Positions 1-8,480 of a stretch of 45,839 bases of DNA are shown here, piece by piece. The translations under genes were made by a program, and so were the position numbers. Source of the stretch: Lentisphaeria bacterium (lineage in GTDB: Bacteria > Verrucomicrobiota > Lentisphaeria > Victivallales > UBA1829); assembly GCA_017503375.1 (NCBI GenBank), contig JAFVTF010000044.1, positions 1 through 45,839 of the forward strand. The letters run 5' to 3'. Below the pieces are notes generated by a model. It did no database searches. It saw only the letters and a list, made by a program, of their open reading frames with translations, and was not told the DNA's origin. How positions within the stretch are numbered: position 1 is the first letter of the stretch; each line of letters starts with the position of its first letter.

Positions 1-195
1 CTGTTCCCAATAAAGGTTGTTCCTTGAGGAGGGGAAAAAGCCCTTTTGAGGAAAGGTCCTTTTTCCCCTCCTCAAACTCCACCCCTTTTTTCCAAACCTT
101 TTTGCGGCATTCCGATTTTTACGGTGTAAAAATCGAAATGCCATCTTAAAGTTGAAATAGCAGAAGGATTTACCAACCTGTATGGGGAACAGAGC
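1..195. repeat. Palindromic repeat family, copy A
   Basis: A roughly 195-bp unit bounded by imperfect terminal inverted repeats: CTGTTCCCAATAAAGGTTG at the left, and the complement of CTGTTCCCCATACAGGTTGG at about 174-195. Inside are a perfect 17-bp stem (24-40 with 59-75, G/A-rich against C/T-rich) and a second hairpin (116-132 with 136-152, 16 of 17 paired) that carries the segment TTTGCGGCATTCCGATTTTT. The same layout recurs at 24060-24255 (inverted) and 36764-36976. No coding capacity is seen. It looks like a non-autonomous MITE-like or REP-like element. The left end coincides with the window start, so the true boundary may lie outside. Confidence 0.8.
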
Positions 196-230
196 TTTAT
201 TAATTAAAACAAAAAAATCCTTTAAATAGC

Positions 231-258
231 TTGACTTTTATTTTTTTTCAGTTATATT
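231..258 (+). promoter_or_regulatory. Sigma70-type promoter of the pseudopilin operon
   Basis: TTGACT at 231-236 and TATATT at 253-258 are separated by 16 bp, just after repeat copy A and about 215 bp upstream of the first start codon. Transcription should begin near 265. That would place both operator-like arms (302-324 and 413-435) in the untranslated leader. Confidence 0.65.
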
Positions 259-301
259 TAGAACAAGGCGAAGATAAGATTTGATGTGTCGTTATGAAAT
301 G

Positions 302-435
302 GCGTCGCATAACATACATTATGTCAAGTCATAGATTCATTATCATACCAACCGAAAGGAGTTTTTTTATTTTACACGCTGCATTGTGCTGAAAATAAAG
401 GGTTTTAATTTAACATAATGTATGTTATACGACGC
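302..435. promoter_or_regulatory. Pair of 23-bp operator-like arms in inverted orientation
   Basis: The sequence at 302-324 and the reverse complement of 413-435 agree at 22 of 23 positions; both begin GCGTCG and contain ATAACATACATTAT. That core is itself an imperfect dyad (10 of 14 positions symmetric), as expected for a dimeric repressor of the GntR or LacI kind. The arms are 88 bp apart, between the predicted start of transcription and the coding start at 473. Two dyad operators at this distance could support DNA looping; alternatively the arms could pair in RNA as a long hairpin. No regulator gene lies adjacent. Confidence 0.65.
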
Positions 436-472
436 TGTAAAAGTACAACATGTTAAAGATGAGGATTTCGGT

Positions 473-1222
473 ATGAAAAAAAATTTTTTCACATTGATCG
501 AGTTGCTGGTCGTGATTGCAATCATTGCAATTCTTGCCGGCATGCTTTTGCCAGCCTTGAATCAGGCGAGAGAAAAGGGAAGATCGTCCAGTTGTGTCAA
601 CCAGCTGAAACAGTTGGGGTTGGCATTTTCCCAATACAGGGGAGATAATGATGACTACTATCCAATAAGCCGGCTGCGGGATGACAGCAGTAAAAAAGTT
701 TACTGGCCTACTTCTCTCTGTATCTATTACGGAGACCAACAGAAAGATTATAGCAACGGAACAAGAGCTCCGAGATGGCTGAGCTGTCCCAGTCAGAAGG
801 TTCAATATACCCAGACCGAAGTTCTGGCTTACGGGTGTTCCTATGCTTACAATGCAGCCTGTTATGGAGTCAGTGAAATACATGAAACCCTTAATAAACG
901 AATTAAATTTGTGCCTGCGGCAAGTGACACTGTTTTAGCGGGCGATGCCTGGTATGGTTCGGGGTCGGATGCTAACCGTAGAAGAGGACACATTGAATTT
1001 GAGACAAGTCTGCCAAAAGTTGGAGTATGTTACCGTCACAACATGCGCTGCAATATTTTGTTTGCAGATCTTCATGTCAACCCTGAAACCTGGCATAAGT
1101 TGAACACGCAATATTATGATTTTGGCTGGCTTCCCTGGAGACGTCAGAGTCAAACAGCCGGAAAAGCCCTGACATACGGTCCGGTTGAAGAATTTACCCT
1201 TGGTTATCACCCCTATATGTAA
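473..1222 (+). CDS. Prepilin-type (pseudopilin-like) secreted protein
   Basis: A 249-residue protein with a class III type IV pilin or pseudopilin signal: a short basic leader, then [20 protein letters not shown] with Glu at position 5 of the mature form, so a prepilin peptidase should process it. The rest is a globular domain, and near the C-terminus [14 protein letters not shown] resembles the H-x9-DG motif of pilin-like proteins common in Lentisphaerota and Planctomycetota. The ATG at 473 is preferred over the upstream ATG at 422 because GAGG (461-464) sits 8 bp before it and the pilin leader begins there. It is the first gene of an operon with two secreted glycan-related genes. Role is inferred: a surface or periplasmic pseudopilin tied to glycan use. 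Confidence 0.85.
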   Translation: MKKNFFTLIELLVVIAIIAILAGMLLPALNQAREKGRSSSCVNQLKQLGLAFSQYRGDNDDYYPISRLRDDSSKKVYWPTSLCIYYGDQQKDYSNGTRAPRWLSCPSQKVQYTQTEVLAYGCSYAYNAACYGVSEIHETLNKRIKFVPAASDTVLAGDAWYGSGSDANRRRGHIEFETSLPKVGVCYRHNMRCNILFADLHVNPETWHKLNTQYYDFGWLPWRRQSQTAGKALTYGPVEEFTLGYHPYM

Positions 1223-1233
1223 AGGAGAGAAAG

Positions 1234-3786
1234 ATGTTGACAAAAACAATTATAAATGCAGCGGCTGCACTTATGGCACTGACAAGTTCAGTCTTTGCGT
1301 ACGACTTGAAAACAGTGGAACTTGTCCCGGTCAAGTTTCAAAAAGCACCTGCTCATACACCGCTAAAACTGGTGGAAAACGGTAAAATCAAATTTGCCAT
1401 CGTCACAGACCTGAATGCAGAAAACCGCATGAAGGGAAAAAACAAAACTCATAAAAGTATTGCTCCGGCGATCCAGACACTGCAGGAAGCCTTCCAGCAG
1501 TGTACCGGAATGAGACCTCCGGTCATAGATGTCAAAAATGCTGACAAAGTCAAATACATGATCGTTGTAGGGGATAACGCTATTACCCGTGCAAACGGGA
1601 TCAATGTCGATAAACTCCCGGATCAGGGTTTTGCTGTCAAGAGTTTCGCAAAAGGAATTATCATTGCAGGAAAAGATTCTTCCCTTGTTGAAGGTTATAA
1701 CATGAAACCTCTGGAAAAAATCGGTTCCAGTCTCGGAACGAAATATGGAGCTTACGATTTTGTGGAACGTTTTCTGGGAGTCCGTTATTTCTATCCCGGA
1801 GAATACGGAACACTCTGGCCCAAGGTCAAAAATCTGGAGGTTGCTCCGGTTTTCTATATTGATGCGCCGTATATGAACACCCGCGGCGGTCAGTTCTATC
1901 TCGGTTCCACGATTCAGAGTGAACGGGGAAGAAAATTCTGGTCACAATATCTGGGAAATCTTGGAAAACAGGATTTCCGTTTCTATGAAAAATGGAGAAT
2001 GGGCGGCACACTTCCTCCGGGAGGAACCCATTGTCCCAGACCGGAACGGATGGCGAAAGCATATCCGGATAAACTTGAAACGATTTTCTACAAATCTCCT
2101 GCCGGGAATTTCTGGTACAACCCGAAAGCACATGTGGGGAACTGTTTCGACGTTGTAAATCTGGAATTTGCTGATCTGCTTCTTGCATCCGCAAAGAAAT
2201 ATTATGCCTCTAATGGAAAAATCGACGAAGGCGGCTACAGCGATCAGGGCTGTAACTTAACTTACTTTTCTTTCGGTGTTTGCGATACGCTTCTGCCTGA
2301 TACAGAAGTGGAAAATCATCCGATCGTCAAGAAACTGAATCTGATGGATAAGAGAAAAGGTCAGATCGGCAGCGGCAATAGAGCCAGAAGCCGCGGGATG
2401 GCAAATGTCTATGCCCGGTTCCATCAGTATCTTGCAAACAAGATGAAAAAAGAACTGCCCGGAATCAAACTGTTCATCATGGCATATTATAACGTTCAGT
2501 ATGCCGGAAATGATTCCAGATACACTCTGCCGGACAATACAGAAGTCTTCCTCTGTCTGGGAGACATTCCGAACAAGATCAGAAGCAAAAAAGCTCTGAA
2601 CAAGATGATGCCTGTCGTGAAAGAATGGTATGAATCTATCGGAAACCGTCCGATTCAGGGACTTTGGCTCTATTCCGGACGAAATCCGTTTATTCTGGCT
2701 GTCAACGGGGAATTTGTTGGAGATATTCCCAAAACCTTCGGAAAATATTTCGGCACAAAAACGATGTTCTATGACCATTGCGTCGTATCATGTCCGGGAA
2801 ACGCATGGTTCTATTATTATTCCAACTATGCAGCATACCGTTCCATGTGGAATCCTTACTGGGATGCCTCTGCAGCGATCGATGCACACTGGGAAAAATT
2901 CTATGGACCGAAGACCGGAAAAATCCTGCGTCAGTTCCATCAGCTGCTCCGGGATTGCTATGCAAAATATGAAATGGAAAATGAAGGTCCCGGACAGCTG
3001 AGTGTCATCTATCCGCTTCCTGAACTTATGAAGATGGAAAAACTGCTTGATGCAGCAAAGAAATCCGTCAAGCCCGGTTCTATTGAGGAAAAACGGTTGA
3101 AACTGTTCCTGGCCCCCTGGCCGGAAGCAATCAGTTCCTTGAAGAATCAGCTGGCTTATGAACGGCCGGTTCACTCTGTCTATCAGCTTCTCCGAAAAGA
3201 AAAAGTAACCCTTGACGGAAAAGGAAATGAAAAATTCTGGGCAAAAGTCAAGACGATGAAACTGATGGATCCCTACGGAAGCGGAACACCGCTGAAATAT
3301 CCGGCAACCGTGAAACTTGCGTGGGACAAAACCGGAATTTATGGTCTTTTTGAATCCAAATATCCCACGACTGCTGACAAGGCTAAAGAGGTCTTTGCCA
3401 ATGACAACTATGAAGTCATTCTGTCACCCGGACAGGGGAAGGAAGTAGTTTATCAGTTTGTCTTTGACCCGCTGAAACAGAAATTCTTCGGGACACAGCG
3501 TCTTCTGCCGATTCCTCAGCCATTCGATCACCACTGGAAGGTTTCCGGATTCAAGATGGAATCCAGATATGGAAAAGATTTCTGGACAGCAGAATTCTAT
3601 ATTCCGTTCTCTGTATTCAAGTTCAAACCTGAGGAACAGCCGAAAGTCTACGACACCTGGCACTGCAACATCGTCCGTAACAAGAAGGGTGACAACAAAG
3701 AATACAGCGGAACTGCTATGACACTGGGAAATAATCACAATTTAAATATGTTTGGTCTCATTAAATTCGCAGGGAAAGGAGAATAA
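1234..3786 (+). CDS. Secreted DUF4838-type protein with C-terminal CBM9-like domain
   Basis: An 850-residue protein with a signal peptide (residues 1-22, ending SSVFA). The N-terminal region (about 50-200) resembles the alpha-glucuronidase N-terminal-like fold that precedes DUF4838, and includes a conserved-looking stretch at GAYDFVERFLGVRYFYPGEYG. The centre is probably a catalytic-like barrel. From about residue 655 (VTLDGKGNEKFW) to the end is a beta-sandwich resembling CBM9 or DOMON-type sugar-binding domains. The SD AAAGGAGAG overlaps the stop codon of the pilin gene, so the two are co-translated. Family members are usually encoded in polysaccharide-degradation loci; the exact substrate is unknown. 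A glucuronosyl-containing glycan would fit the CE15 esterase downstream, but that is inference. Confidence 0.75.
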   Translation: MLTKTIINAAAALMALTSSVFAYDLKTVELVPVKFQKAPAHTPLKLVENGKIKFAIVTDLNAENRMKGKNKTHKSIAPAIQTLQEAFQQCTGMRPPVIDVKNADKVKYMIVVGDNAITRANGINVDKLPDQGFAVKSFAKGIIIAGKDSSLVEGYNMKPLEKIGSSLGTKYGAYDFVERFLGVRYFYPGEYGTLWPKVKNLEVAPVFYIDAPYMNTRGGQFYLGSTIQSERGRKFWSQYLGNLGKQDFRFYEKWRMGGTLPPGGTHCPRPERMAKAYPDKLETIFYKSPAGNFWYNPKAHVGNCFDVVNLEFADLLLASAKKYYASNGKIDEGGYSDQGCNLTYFSFGVCDTLLPDTEVENHPIVKKLNLMDKRKGQIGSGNRARSRGMANVYARFHQYLANKMKKELPGIKLFIMAYYNVQYAGNDSRYTLPDNTEVFLCLGDIPNKIRSKKALNKMMPVVKEWYESIGNRPIQGLWLYSGRNPFILAVNGEFVGDIPKTFGKYFGTKTMFYDHCVVSCPGNAWFYYYSNYAAYRSMWNPYWDASAAIDAHWEKFYGPKTGKILRQFHQLLRDCYAKYEMENEGPGQLSVIYPLPELMKMEKLLDAAKKSVKPGSIEEKRLKLFLAPWPEAISSLKNQLAYERPVHSVYQLLRKEKVTLDGKGNEKFWAKVKTMKLMDPYGSGTPLKYPATVKLAWDKTGIYGLFESKYPTTADKAKEVFANDNYEVILSPGQGKEVVYQFVFDPLKQKFFGTQRLLPIPQPFDHHWKVSGFKMESRYGKDFWTAEFYIPFSVFKFKPEEQPKVYDTWHCNIVRNKKGDNKEYSGTAMTLGNNHNLNMFGLIKFAGKGE

Positions 3787-3788
3787 TT

Positions 3789-4688
3789 ATGAACCTGAAA
3801 CATTTTGCAGCGGCAACACTCGCAATGATCAGTGTTGTTTCTTTCGCCACGGAGTTCGCTCCTGTCAACGTAAACGTGAAAAAGGCTGTTGTTTATAAGC
3901 CGGAACGTTATTCTATTGCTCAGGGTGCAACCATTTCCAACCAGTTCAACCGCTATGACATCACGCTGACACTCACCAAGCCGTCTGATAAGAAACCGAC
4001 AGAAATGAAGATCGGATTCAATGCGGGTGAATTCGGATTCGGTTCTCTGGTCAATTTCATGAAGATCAAAGCTAACGGTATTGATATGAGTAAGCTGATG
4101 GTCAATAGTGAAGATGTTCAGCCCTGGAAGAATGGAAAAAATGCCGGTGCTGTTATTAAACTGAATTTCGACGGAAGCAAATTCGATGTTATTTTCTACA
4201 TGAGACCGGATTCTCCTGTTCTCTGGTGTACACTCAAACCTTCCGCAGATACCATTGAAGAACCGGAAGACATCTCCATTGTCCACAGCTGCATCCCCTC
4301 CAAACTTGCAATGAATGGAAAAAAGGTGATCTGGACCGGAGCCCCTTATAACCGCGAACTTGTCACAAACACCCGGAAACTCGGTATGGAACCGAAACGC
4401 AAAGGCGTTATGCTGACAAAGGACGAAACCAGTCTCACCTTCCGCGATGCAACATTTGACGGTTCTTCCGCAGATAAAGGACAGGGCCCTGTCTGGATGT
4501 ATCTGGATCATTCCGCTGTTCAATCTGCCAAGGTGTTCAACATTTCCAACTGGACCGCATGGCTTGAACTCAAATTGAATCCGGCATTGAAAGAACATAA
4601 ATTTGCATTCTGGCAGCAGAAACCCAGAATTTCCAACGCAGATTTTGAAAAGAAACTGAAGAACGAAAAAGCAGCATTTACCCGCTGA
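3789..4688 (+). CDS. Secreted protein of unknown function, third gene of the pilin operon
   Basis: A 299-residue protein with a signal peptide (about residues 1-20, cleavage near SFA-TEF). The remainder looks beta-rich and has no motif I recognise; it contains neither an obvious catalytic signature nor membrane segments. Its start lies 2 bp after the stop of the DUF4838 gene, with AAAGGAG in that gene's last codons, so translation is coupled. A terminator follows. Given its partners it may bind or process the same glycan in the periplasm or at the surface. I cannot name a family. Confidence 0.8.
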   Translation: MNLKHFAAATLAMISVVSFATEFAPVNVNVKKAVVYKPERYSIAQGATISNQFNRYDITLTLTKPSDKKPTEMKIGFNAGEFGFGSLVNFMKIKANGIDMSKLMVNSEDVQPWKNGKNAGAVIKLNFDGSKFDVIFYMRPDSPVLWCTLKPSADTIEEPEDISIVHSCIPSKLAMNGKKVIWTGAPYNRELVTNTRKLGMEPKRKGVMLTKDETSLTFRDATFDGSSADKGQGPVWMYLDHSAVQSAKVFNISNWTAWLELKLNPALKEHKFAFWQQKPRISNADFEKKLKNEKAAFTR

Positions 4689-4707
4689 GTTTTCTGATTC
4701 ATTTGAG

Positions 4708-4744
4708 AACAGTCAGGTACAGAAATGTTCCTGACTGTTTTTTT
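4708..4744 (+). terminator. Rho-independent terminator of the pilin operon
   Basis: The perfect 10-bp stem AACAGTCAGG / CCTGACTGTT has a 12-nt loop and is followed by a run of T. It lies 20 bp after the stop codon at 4688. Confidence 0.9.
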
Positions 4745-4780
4745 ATTCCGGAAATCTTCAATTTTTCATATAAAAACAGC

Positions 4781-4808
4781 TTGAAAATACGTTCTGTTGT
4801 GCTATTTT
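4781..4808 (+). promoter_or_regulatory. Promoter of the CE15-araB-dus operon
   Basis: TTGAAA (4781-4786), a 16-bp spacer and TATTTT (4803-4808) follow the upstream terminator. AAGGAG at 4820-4825 is the ribosome binding site for the ATG at 4835, 9 bp away. Confidence 0.6.
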
Positions 4809-4834
4809 AACCGGAAACCAAGGAGATCAAAAAA

Positions 4835-6028
4835 ATGGCTGAAACAAATTATGATGAATCAAAAGTTCCCGCATATACCCTTCCTCCGTTGCTGAAAGCA
4901 AAGGATGGCTCTGAAATCAAAACAGCGTTTGACTGGGTGCGGAAACGCAGACCGGAAATTCTGCAAACCTTGAAAGATGAAGTGTTCGGGGAACTGCCGC
5001 CGCGGCCGGATTCTTTCACAAAAGAAGTGATCTCCGTAAAAGAAGATGCCCTCGACAATACCGCAATCCGGAAAGAAATCAAACTGACATTTTCTCATAA
5101 TGGAAAATCTCATTCTTTTGTGATGCTCGTTTATATTCCGAAAAATGCACCCGGTCCGGTTCCTGTATTTGTCGGACTCAACTTCAAGGGAAATCATGGA
5201 ACAACTGTCGAAGATGATGTCATGCAGACCGGAAGAGGTTTAAATGGCGAACTTGTAGAACCGGAACGCGGTGTACAGGCTGAACGCTGGAGTTTTGCTG
5301 AAACAGTAAAACGCGGATTTGCTTCCGCAACAGTCTGTTATCATGATATTCACCCCGATGATAAAGAAACCACTTCCTGGAGAAAGAGTATTTACAATCT
5401 CTTCTATTCAGAAGAAACCGATGAACAGTTCCATACACATGGAGGTTCCATCAGCAGCTGGGCATGGGGACTCGGAAGAATGCTGGATGCCTTGGAAAAT
5501 GAACCGCTTATTGATACAAAACGTGCTATGGTACATGGACACTCCCGTCTGGGCAAAACTGCTCTCTGGGCTGGTGCAACAGATCCCCGGTTCAAACTGG
5601 TCATCAGCAACGATTCCGGCTGCTGCGGTGCAGCCATCCACCGGAGACTTTACGGGGAAACCATTGAAGTCGTTTGCCACTGGTTCCCTCAATGGTTTAC
5701 GACTTCATTGAGAAAATATATCTGCAATGAACCTGCCCTGCCCTACGACCAGCATCACCTTGTTGCGCTTTCCGCTCCGCGTGCTGTTTGTATTGCAAGT
5801 GCCACAGAAGACCGTTGGGCAGATCCGAAAGGTGAATTTCTTTCCGGATATCACGCATCTGAAGTCTATCAGCTGTTCGGAGCAAAAGGTATGCCCGTGG
5901 ATGAATGGCCGGAAGCCGGAAAGTATGTCTCCGGGGAAGTCAGCTATCATTTGAGAATTGGAAAACACGATCAGACCCTTTTCGACTGGCTCCATTACTT
6001 TGAACTTGCGGATAAATATGTCCGTTGA
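4835..6028 (+). CDS. CE15-like (glucuronoyl esterase type) alpha/beta-hydrolase, no signal peptide
   Basis: A 397-residue alpha/beta-hydrolase. The nucleophile elbow is GHSRLGK, with Ser237, matching the G-x-S-R-x-G-K pattern of carbohydrate esterase family 15. Downstream are SNDSGCCGAA (258-267), ATEDRWADPKGEF (323-335, likely acid region) and GKHDQT with His378 as the probable catalytic His. CE15 enzymes hydrolyse 4-O-methylglucuronoyl esters linking xylan to lignin, but related bacterial members may act on other uronate esters. Known CE15 enzymes are mostly secreted; this one starts MAETNYDESK with no signal peptide, so it probably acts on imported oligosaccharides. The next gene, araB, starts 17 bp after its stop codon. 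Confidence 0.85.
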   Translation: MAETNYDESKVPAYTLPPLLKAKDGSEIKTAFDWVRKRRPEILQTLKDEVFGELPPRPDSFTKEVISVKEDALDNTAIRKEIKLTFSHNGKSHSFVMLVYIPKNAPGPVPVFVGLNFKGNHGTTVEDDVMQTGRGLNGELVEPERGVQAERWSFAETVKRGFASATVCYHDIHPDDKETTSWRKSIYNLFYSEETDEQFHTHGGSISSWAWGLGRMLDALENEPLIDTKRAMVHGHSRLGKTALWAGATDPRFKLVISNDSGCCGAAIHRRLYGETIEVVCHWFPQWFTTSLRKYICNEPALPYDQHHLVALSAPRAVCIASATEDRWADPKGEFLSGYHASEVYQLFGAKGMPVDEWPEAGKYVSGEVSYHLRIGKHDQTLFDWLHYFELADKYVR

Positions 6029-6045
6029 AAAAGAAAGATTTTAAA

Positions 6046-7611
6046 ATGAAAGATTTGGTGATCGGTCTTGATTTCGGTTCCGACAGTGTAAGAGCCATTC
6101 TGGTTTCTGCAACCGGAGAAGAACTTGCCAGCTGTGTTCATAATTACACCCGCTGGGGAAAAGGACTTTATTCTGATAATTCCATTGCACAATTCCGTCA
6201 ACATCCGCTTGACTATCTGGAAGGAATGGAAATTGTAATCAAAGGTGTACTGAAAGGTCAGGATGCCTCCCGTGTTGCCGGGATCGGTGTTGATACAACA
6301 GGCTCCACCCCCTGCGCTGTGAATAAAGATGGAGTCCCTCTGGCACTGTTGCCGGAATTTGCGGAAAACCCGAACGCGATGTTCTTTCTCTGGAAAGATC
6401 ATACGGCGATCAAAGAAGCAAAAGAAATCAATGATCTTGCAAAAAAATGGCATACAGACTATACAAAATATGAAGGCGGAGTCTACTCCCCTGAATGGTT
6501 CTGGGCAAAATATCTGTTCATGCTCCGGAACGATCCGGCAGTCAGAGAAGCTTGTCATGCCTTCGTGGAACATTGCGACTGGATTCCCTCACTTCTTGCC
6601 AATGCCCCTGTCAAACCCAGCCGCTGTGCCGCCGGACACAAGGCGATGTGGCATCCGGATTGGGGCGGACTTCCCCCCGAAGATTTTCTGGTTGCACTGG
6701 ACCCGCTCCTGAAAGGAAAACGGGAACAGTACACCGAAACATATACAGCAGATGAACCTGTCGGAACGCTTTGTCCGGAATGGGCGGAAAAACTCGGTCT
6801 CCCCACGGATGTTGTCATAGCTGGCGGTGCATTTGATGCTCACCTCGGAGCTGTCGGAGCCGGAATCGAGCCGGGTGTTCTGGTAAAAGTTGTCGGAACT
6901 TCCACCTGTGATATTATGGCAGCCCCTTCTGTCGATCACTGTATCAGAGGGATTTGCGGACAGGTCGACGGTTCTGTTGTTCCCGGTTTTACCGGTGTGG
7001 AAGCAGGACAGGCTGCATTCGGCGATGCTTACGCCTGGTTCAGGAGATTCATCAGCTATGGCGGCGAAGTCACCCTGCCCCAGCTGGAAGCGGATGCCGC
7101 AAAACTTCCGATCAATCAGACGCTGACGATTGACTGGATGAACGGACGGCGTACCCCCGATGCAAATCCGTTTCTGACCGGAGCATTGTTCGGGTTGAAT
7201 CTCGGAACAACTGCGCCAATGGTTTACCGTTCTCTGGTGGAATCCACGATTTTCGGTTCCCGCCGGATTGCAGACAGATTTATGGAAGAAGGGGTCAAAG
7301 TTGAAAGTATTCTGGCAATCGGCGGAATTGCGAAGAAATCAAAATTTGTCATGCAGACCTTTGCTGATATTTTGAAAATGCCCATCAAAGTTGCAAAAGT
7401 GGAACAGGCCTGCGCATTGGGAGCTGCAATGTTTGCAGCGACAGCTGCCGGACTTCACAAGGATACCGTAAGTGCAATCAAAGCCATGAATTCCGGATTC
7501 GATGCGGAATATTTCCCCAATCCGGAAAATGCTGCAGCTTATGATGAAAAATATAAACTCTACTGTGCCTACTGTGATGGTCTGGAAAAAATGACCATGG
7601 AAAATCTGTAA
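6046..7611 (+). CDS. araB: L-ribulokinase
   Basis: A 521-residue FGGY-family kinase closely resembling AraB: GLDFGSDSVRA (residues 7-17), GIGVDTTGSTP, PEFAENPNAMFFLWKDHTA, SPEWFWAKY, RCAAGHKAMWH, GTLCPEWAEKLGL, GGAFDAHLGAVGAG, VVGTSTCD and GICGQVDGSVVPGF. It phosphorylates L-ribulose with ATP to L-ribulose 5-phosphate in L-arabinose catabolism. The ATG at 6046 is chosen because it matches the AraB N-terminus; a TTG at 6025 would add seven residues. It directly follows the CE15 gene and its stop overlaps the next start. No araA or araD is in the window, so isomerase and epimerase must be encoded elsewhere. Confidence 0.93.
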   Translation: MKDLVIGLDFGSDSVRAILVSATGEELASCVHNYTRWGKGLYSDNSIAQFRQHPLDYLEGMEIVIKGVLKGQDASRVAGIGVDTTGSTPCAVNKDGVPLALLPEFAENPNAMFFLWKDHTAIKEAKEINDLAKKWHTDYTKYEGGVYSPEWFWAKYLFMLRNDPAVREACHAFVEHCDWIPSLLANAPVKPSRCAAGHKAMWHPDWGGLPPEDFLVALDPLLKGKREQYTETYTADEPVGTLCPEWAEKLGLPTDVVIAGGAFDAHLGAVGAGIEPGVLVKVVGTSTCDIMAAPSVDHCIRGICGQVDGSVVPGFTGVEAGQAAFGDAYAWFRRFISYGGEVTLPQLEADAAKLPINQTLTIDWMNGRRTPDANPFLTGALFGLNLGTTAPMVYRSLVESTIFGSRRIADRFMEEGVKVESILAIGGIAKKSKFVMQTFADILKMPIKVAKVEQACALGAAMFAATAAGLHKDTVSAIKAMNSGFDAEYFPNPENAAAYDEKYKLYCAYCDGLEKMTMENL

Positions 7612-8480
7612 TGGAACAATCGTATCCGGGCCGTGACCCGCTTCTTCAATACCGTGCAATTCTTGCACCGATGGAAGGGGTCATGAGTCCCTGGTTCATC
7701 CGGACCTGCGGCAGATTGGGGCTGGCAGATCATTGGATAACCCCGTTTTTTTCCGTAACAGGCGGGGCTGTACCATCCAAAAGAATCATCAGGAAACGGT
7801 TGGCTCCCTATCTTGAAACCGGGATTCCGATTACGGCTCAAGTTCTGGGAAAAGATCCCTTGAACGTTGTCAAATGTGCCGTTCATCTTGTCCAGACCGG
7901 GTCGGTTGCGGGAATCAATTTGAATTTTGCATGTCCAAGCACAACGGTAACAGGAAACGGTGCAGGTTCTGCCATGCTTGACCGTTTGGACCTTGTGGAA
8001 ACGATCATTGCAGAAGTCCGGAAAGCACTTCCGGAAACTGTTCCGCTCAGCGTAAAACTGCGCTCCGGAACCCGGATACCTGCCGTTGAAGATGTCATCA
8101 AAGCAGCAGTCAATGGCGGGGCGGAAACGATCATCTTCCATTACCGTACAAAAGATGAAATGTACTTCCCTGTCGAAAACGGATGGGAACGGATCCGGAA
8201 AGCAGTTTCCGTATCGGAAGGAATACCAATCATCGGAAATGGGGATATCCGTTCTGTTGAGGATGCGGAACGGATGATTTCAGAAACCGGCTGTCAAGGC
8301 GTTGCACTGGCAAGAGCATTTCTGGGAAATCCGGTACTTCTGCACAGAATCAACGGCAAACAGGACCTGCGCGACATTGATCTTGCTGAAGAAATGAGGA
8401 AAGAAAATGCGCCGGAATCCACGATTCGTGCAATCGGTCGTCTTATCCGGCTGCAAAGTTCAGCGGAAACGTGTCCGTAA
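7611..8480 (+). CDS. tRNA-dihydrouridine synthase family protein
   Basis: A 289-residue FMN-dependent TIM-barrel protein. Typical Dus features are LAPMEGVMSPWF near the N-terminus, QVLGKDP, LNFACPSTTVTGNGAGSAML (proton-donor Cys in ACPS), KLRSG, HYRTKDEMY (usually HGRTK) and IPIIGNGDI. It should reduce specific uridines in tRNA D-loops using NADPH. The protein is a little short compared with the usual 310-350 residues. The residue before the catalytic Cys is Ala where most family members have Gly. The ATG overlaps the araB stop in TAATG, implying translational coupling to a sugar kinase. Its 3' end overlaps the convergent Sel1 gene by 21 bp. Confidence 0.85.
   Translation: MEQSYPGRDPLLQYRAILAPMEGVMSPWFIRTCGRLGLADHWITPFFSVTGGAVPSKRIIRKRLAPYLETGIPITAQVLGKDPLNVVKCAVHLVQTGSVAGINLNFACPSTTVTGNGAGSAMLDRLDLVETIIAEVRKALPETVPLSVKLRSGTRIPAVEDVIKAAVNGGAETIIFHYRTKDEMYFPVENGWERIRKAVSVSEGIPIIGNGDIRSVEDAERMISETGCQGVALARAFLGNPVLLHRINGKQDLRDIDLAEEMRKENAPESTIRAIGRLIRLQSSAETCP

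Noticed and set aside
6025..6045. TTG start for araB
   Set aside because: It lies inside the end of the CE15 gene without a suitable SD; the ATG at 6046 aligns with the AraB N-terminus.
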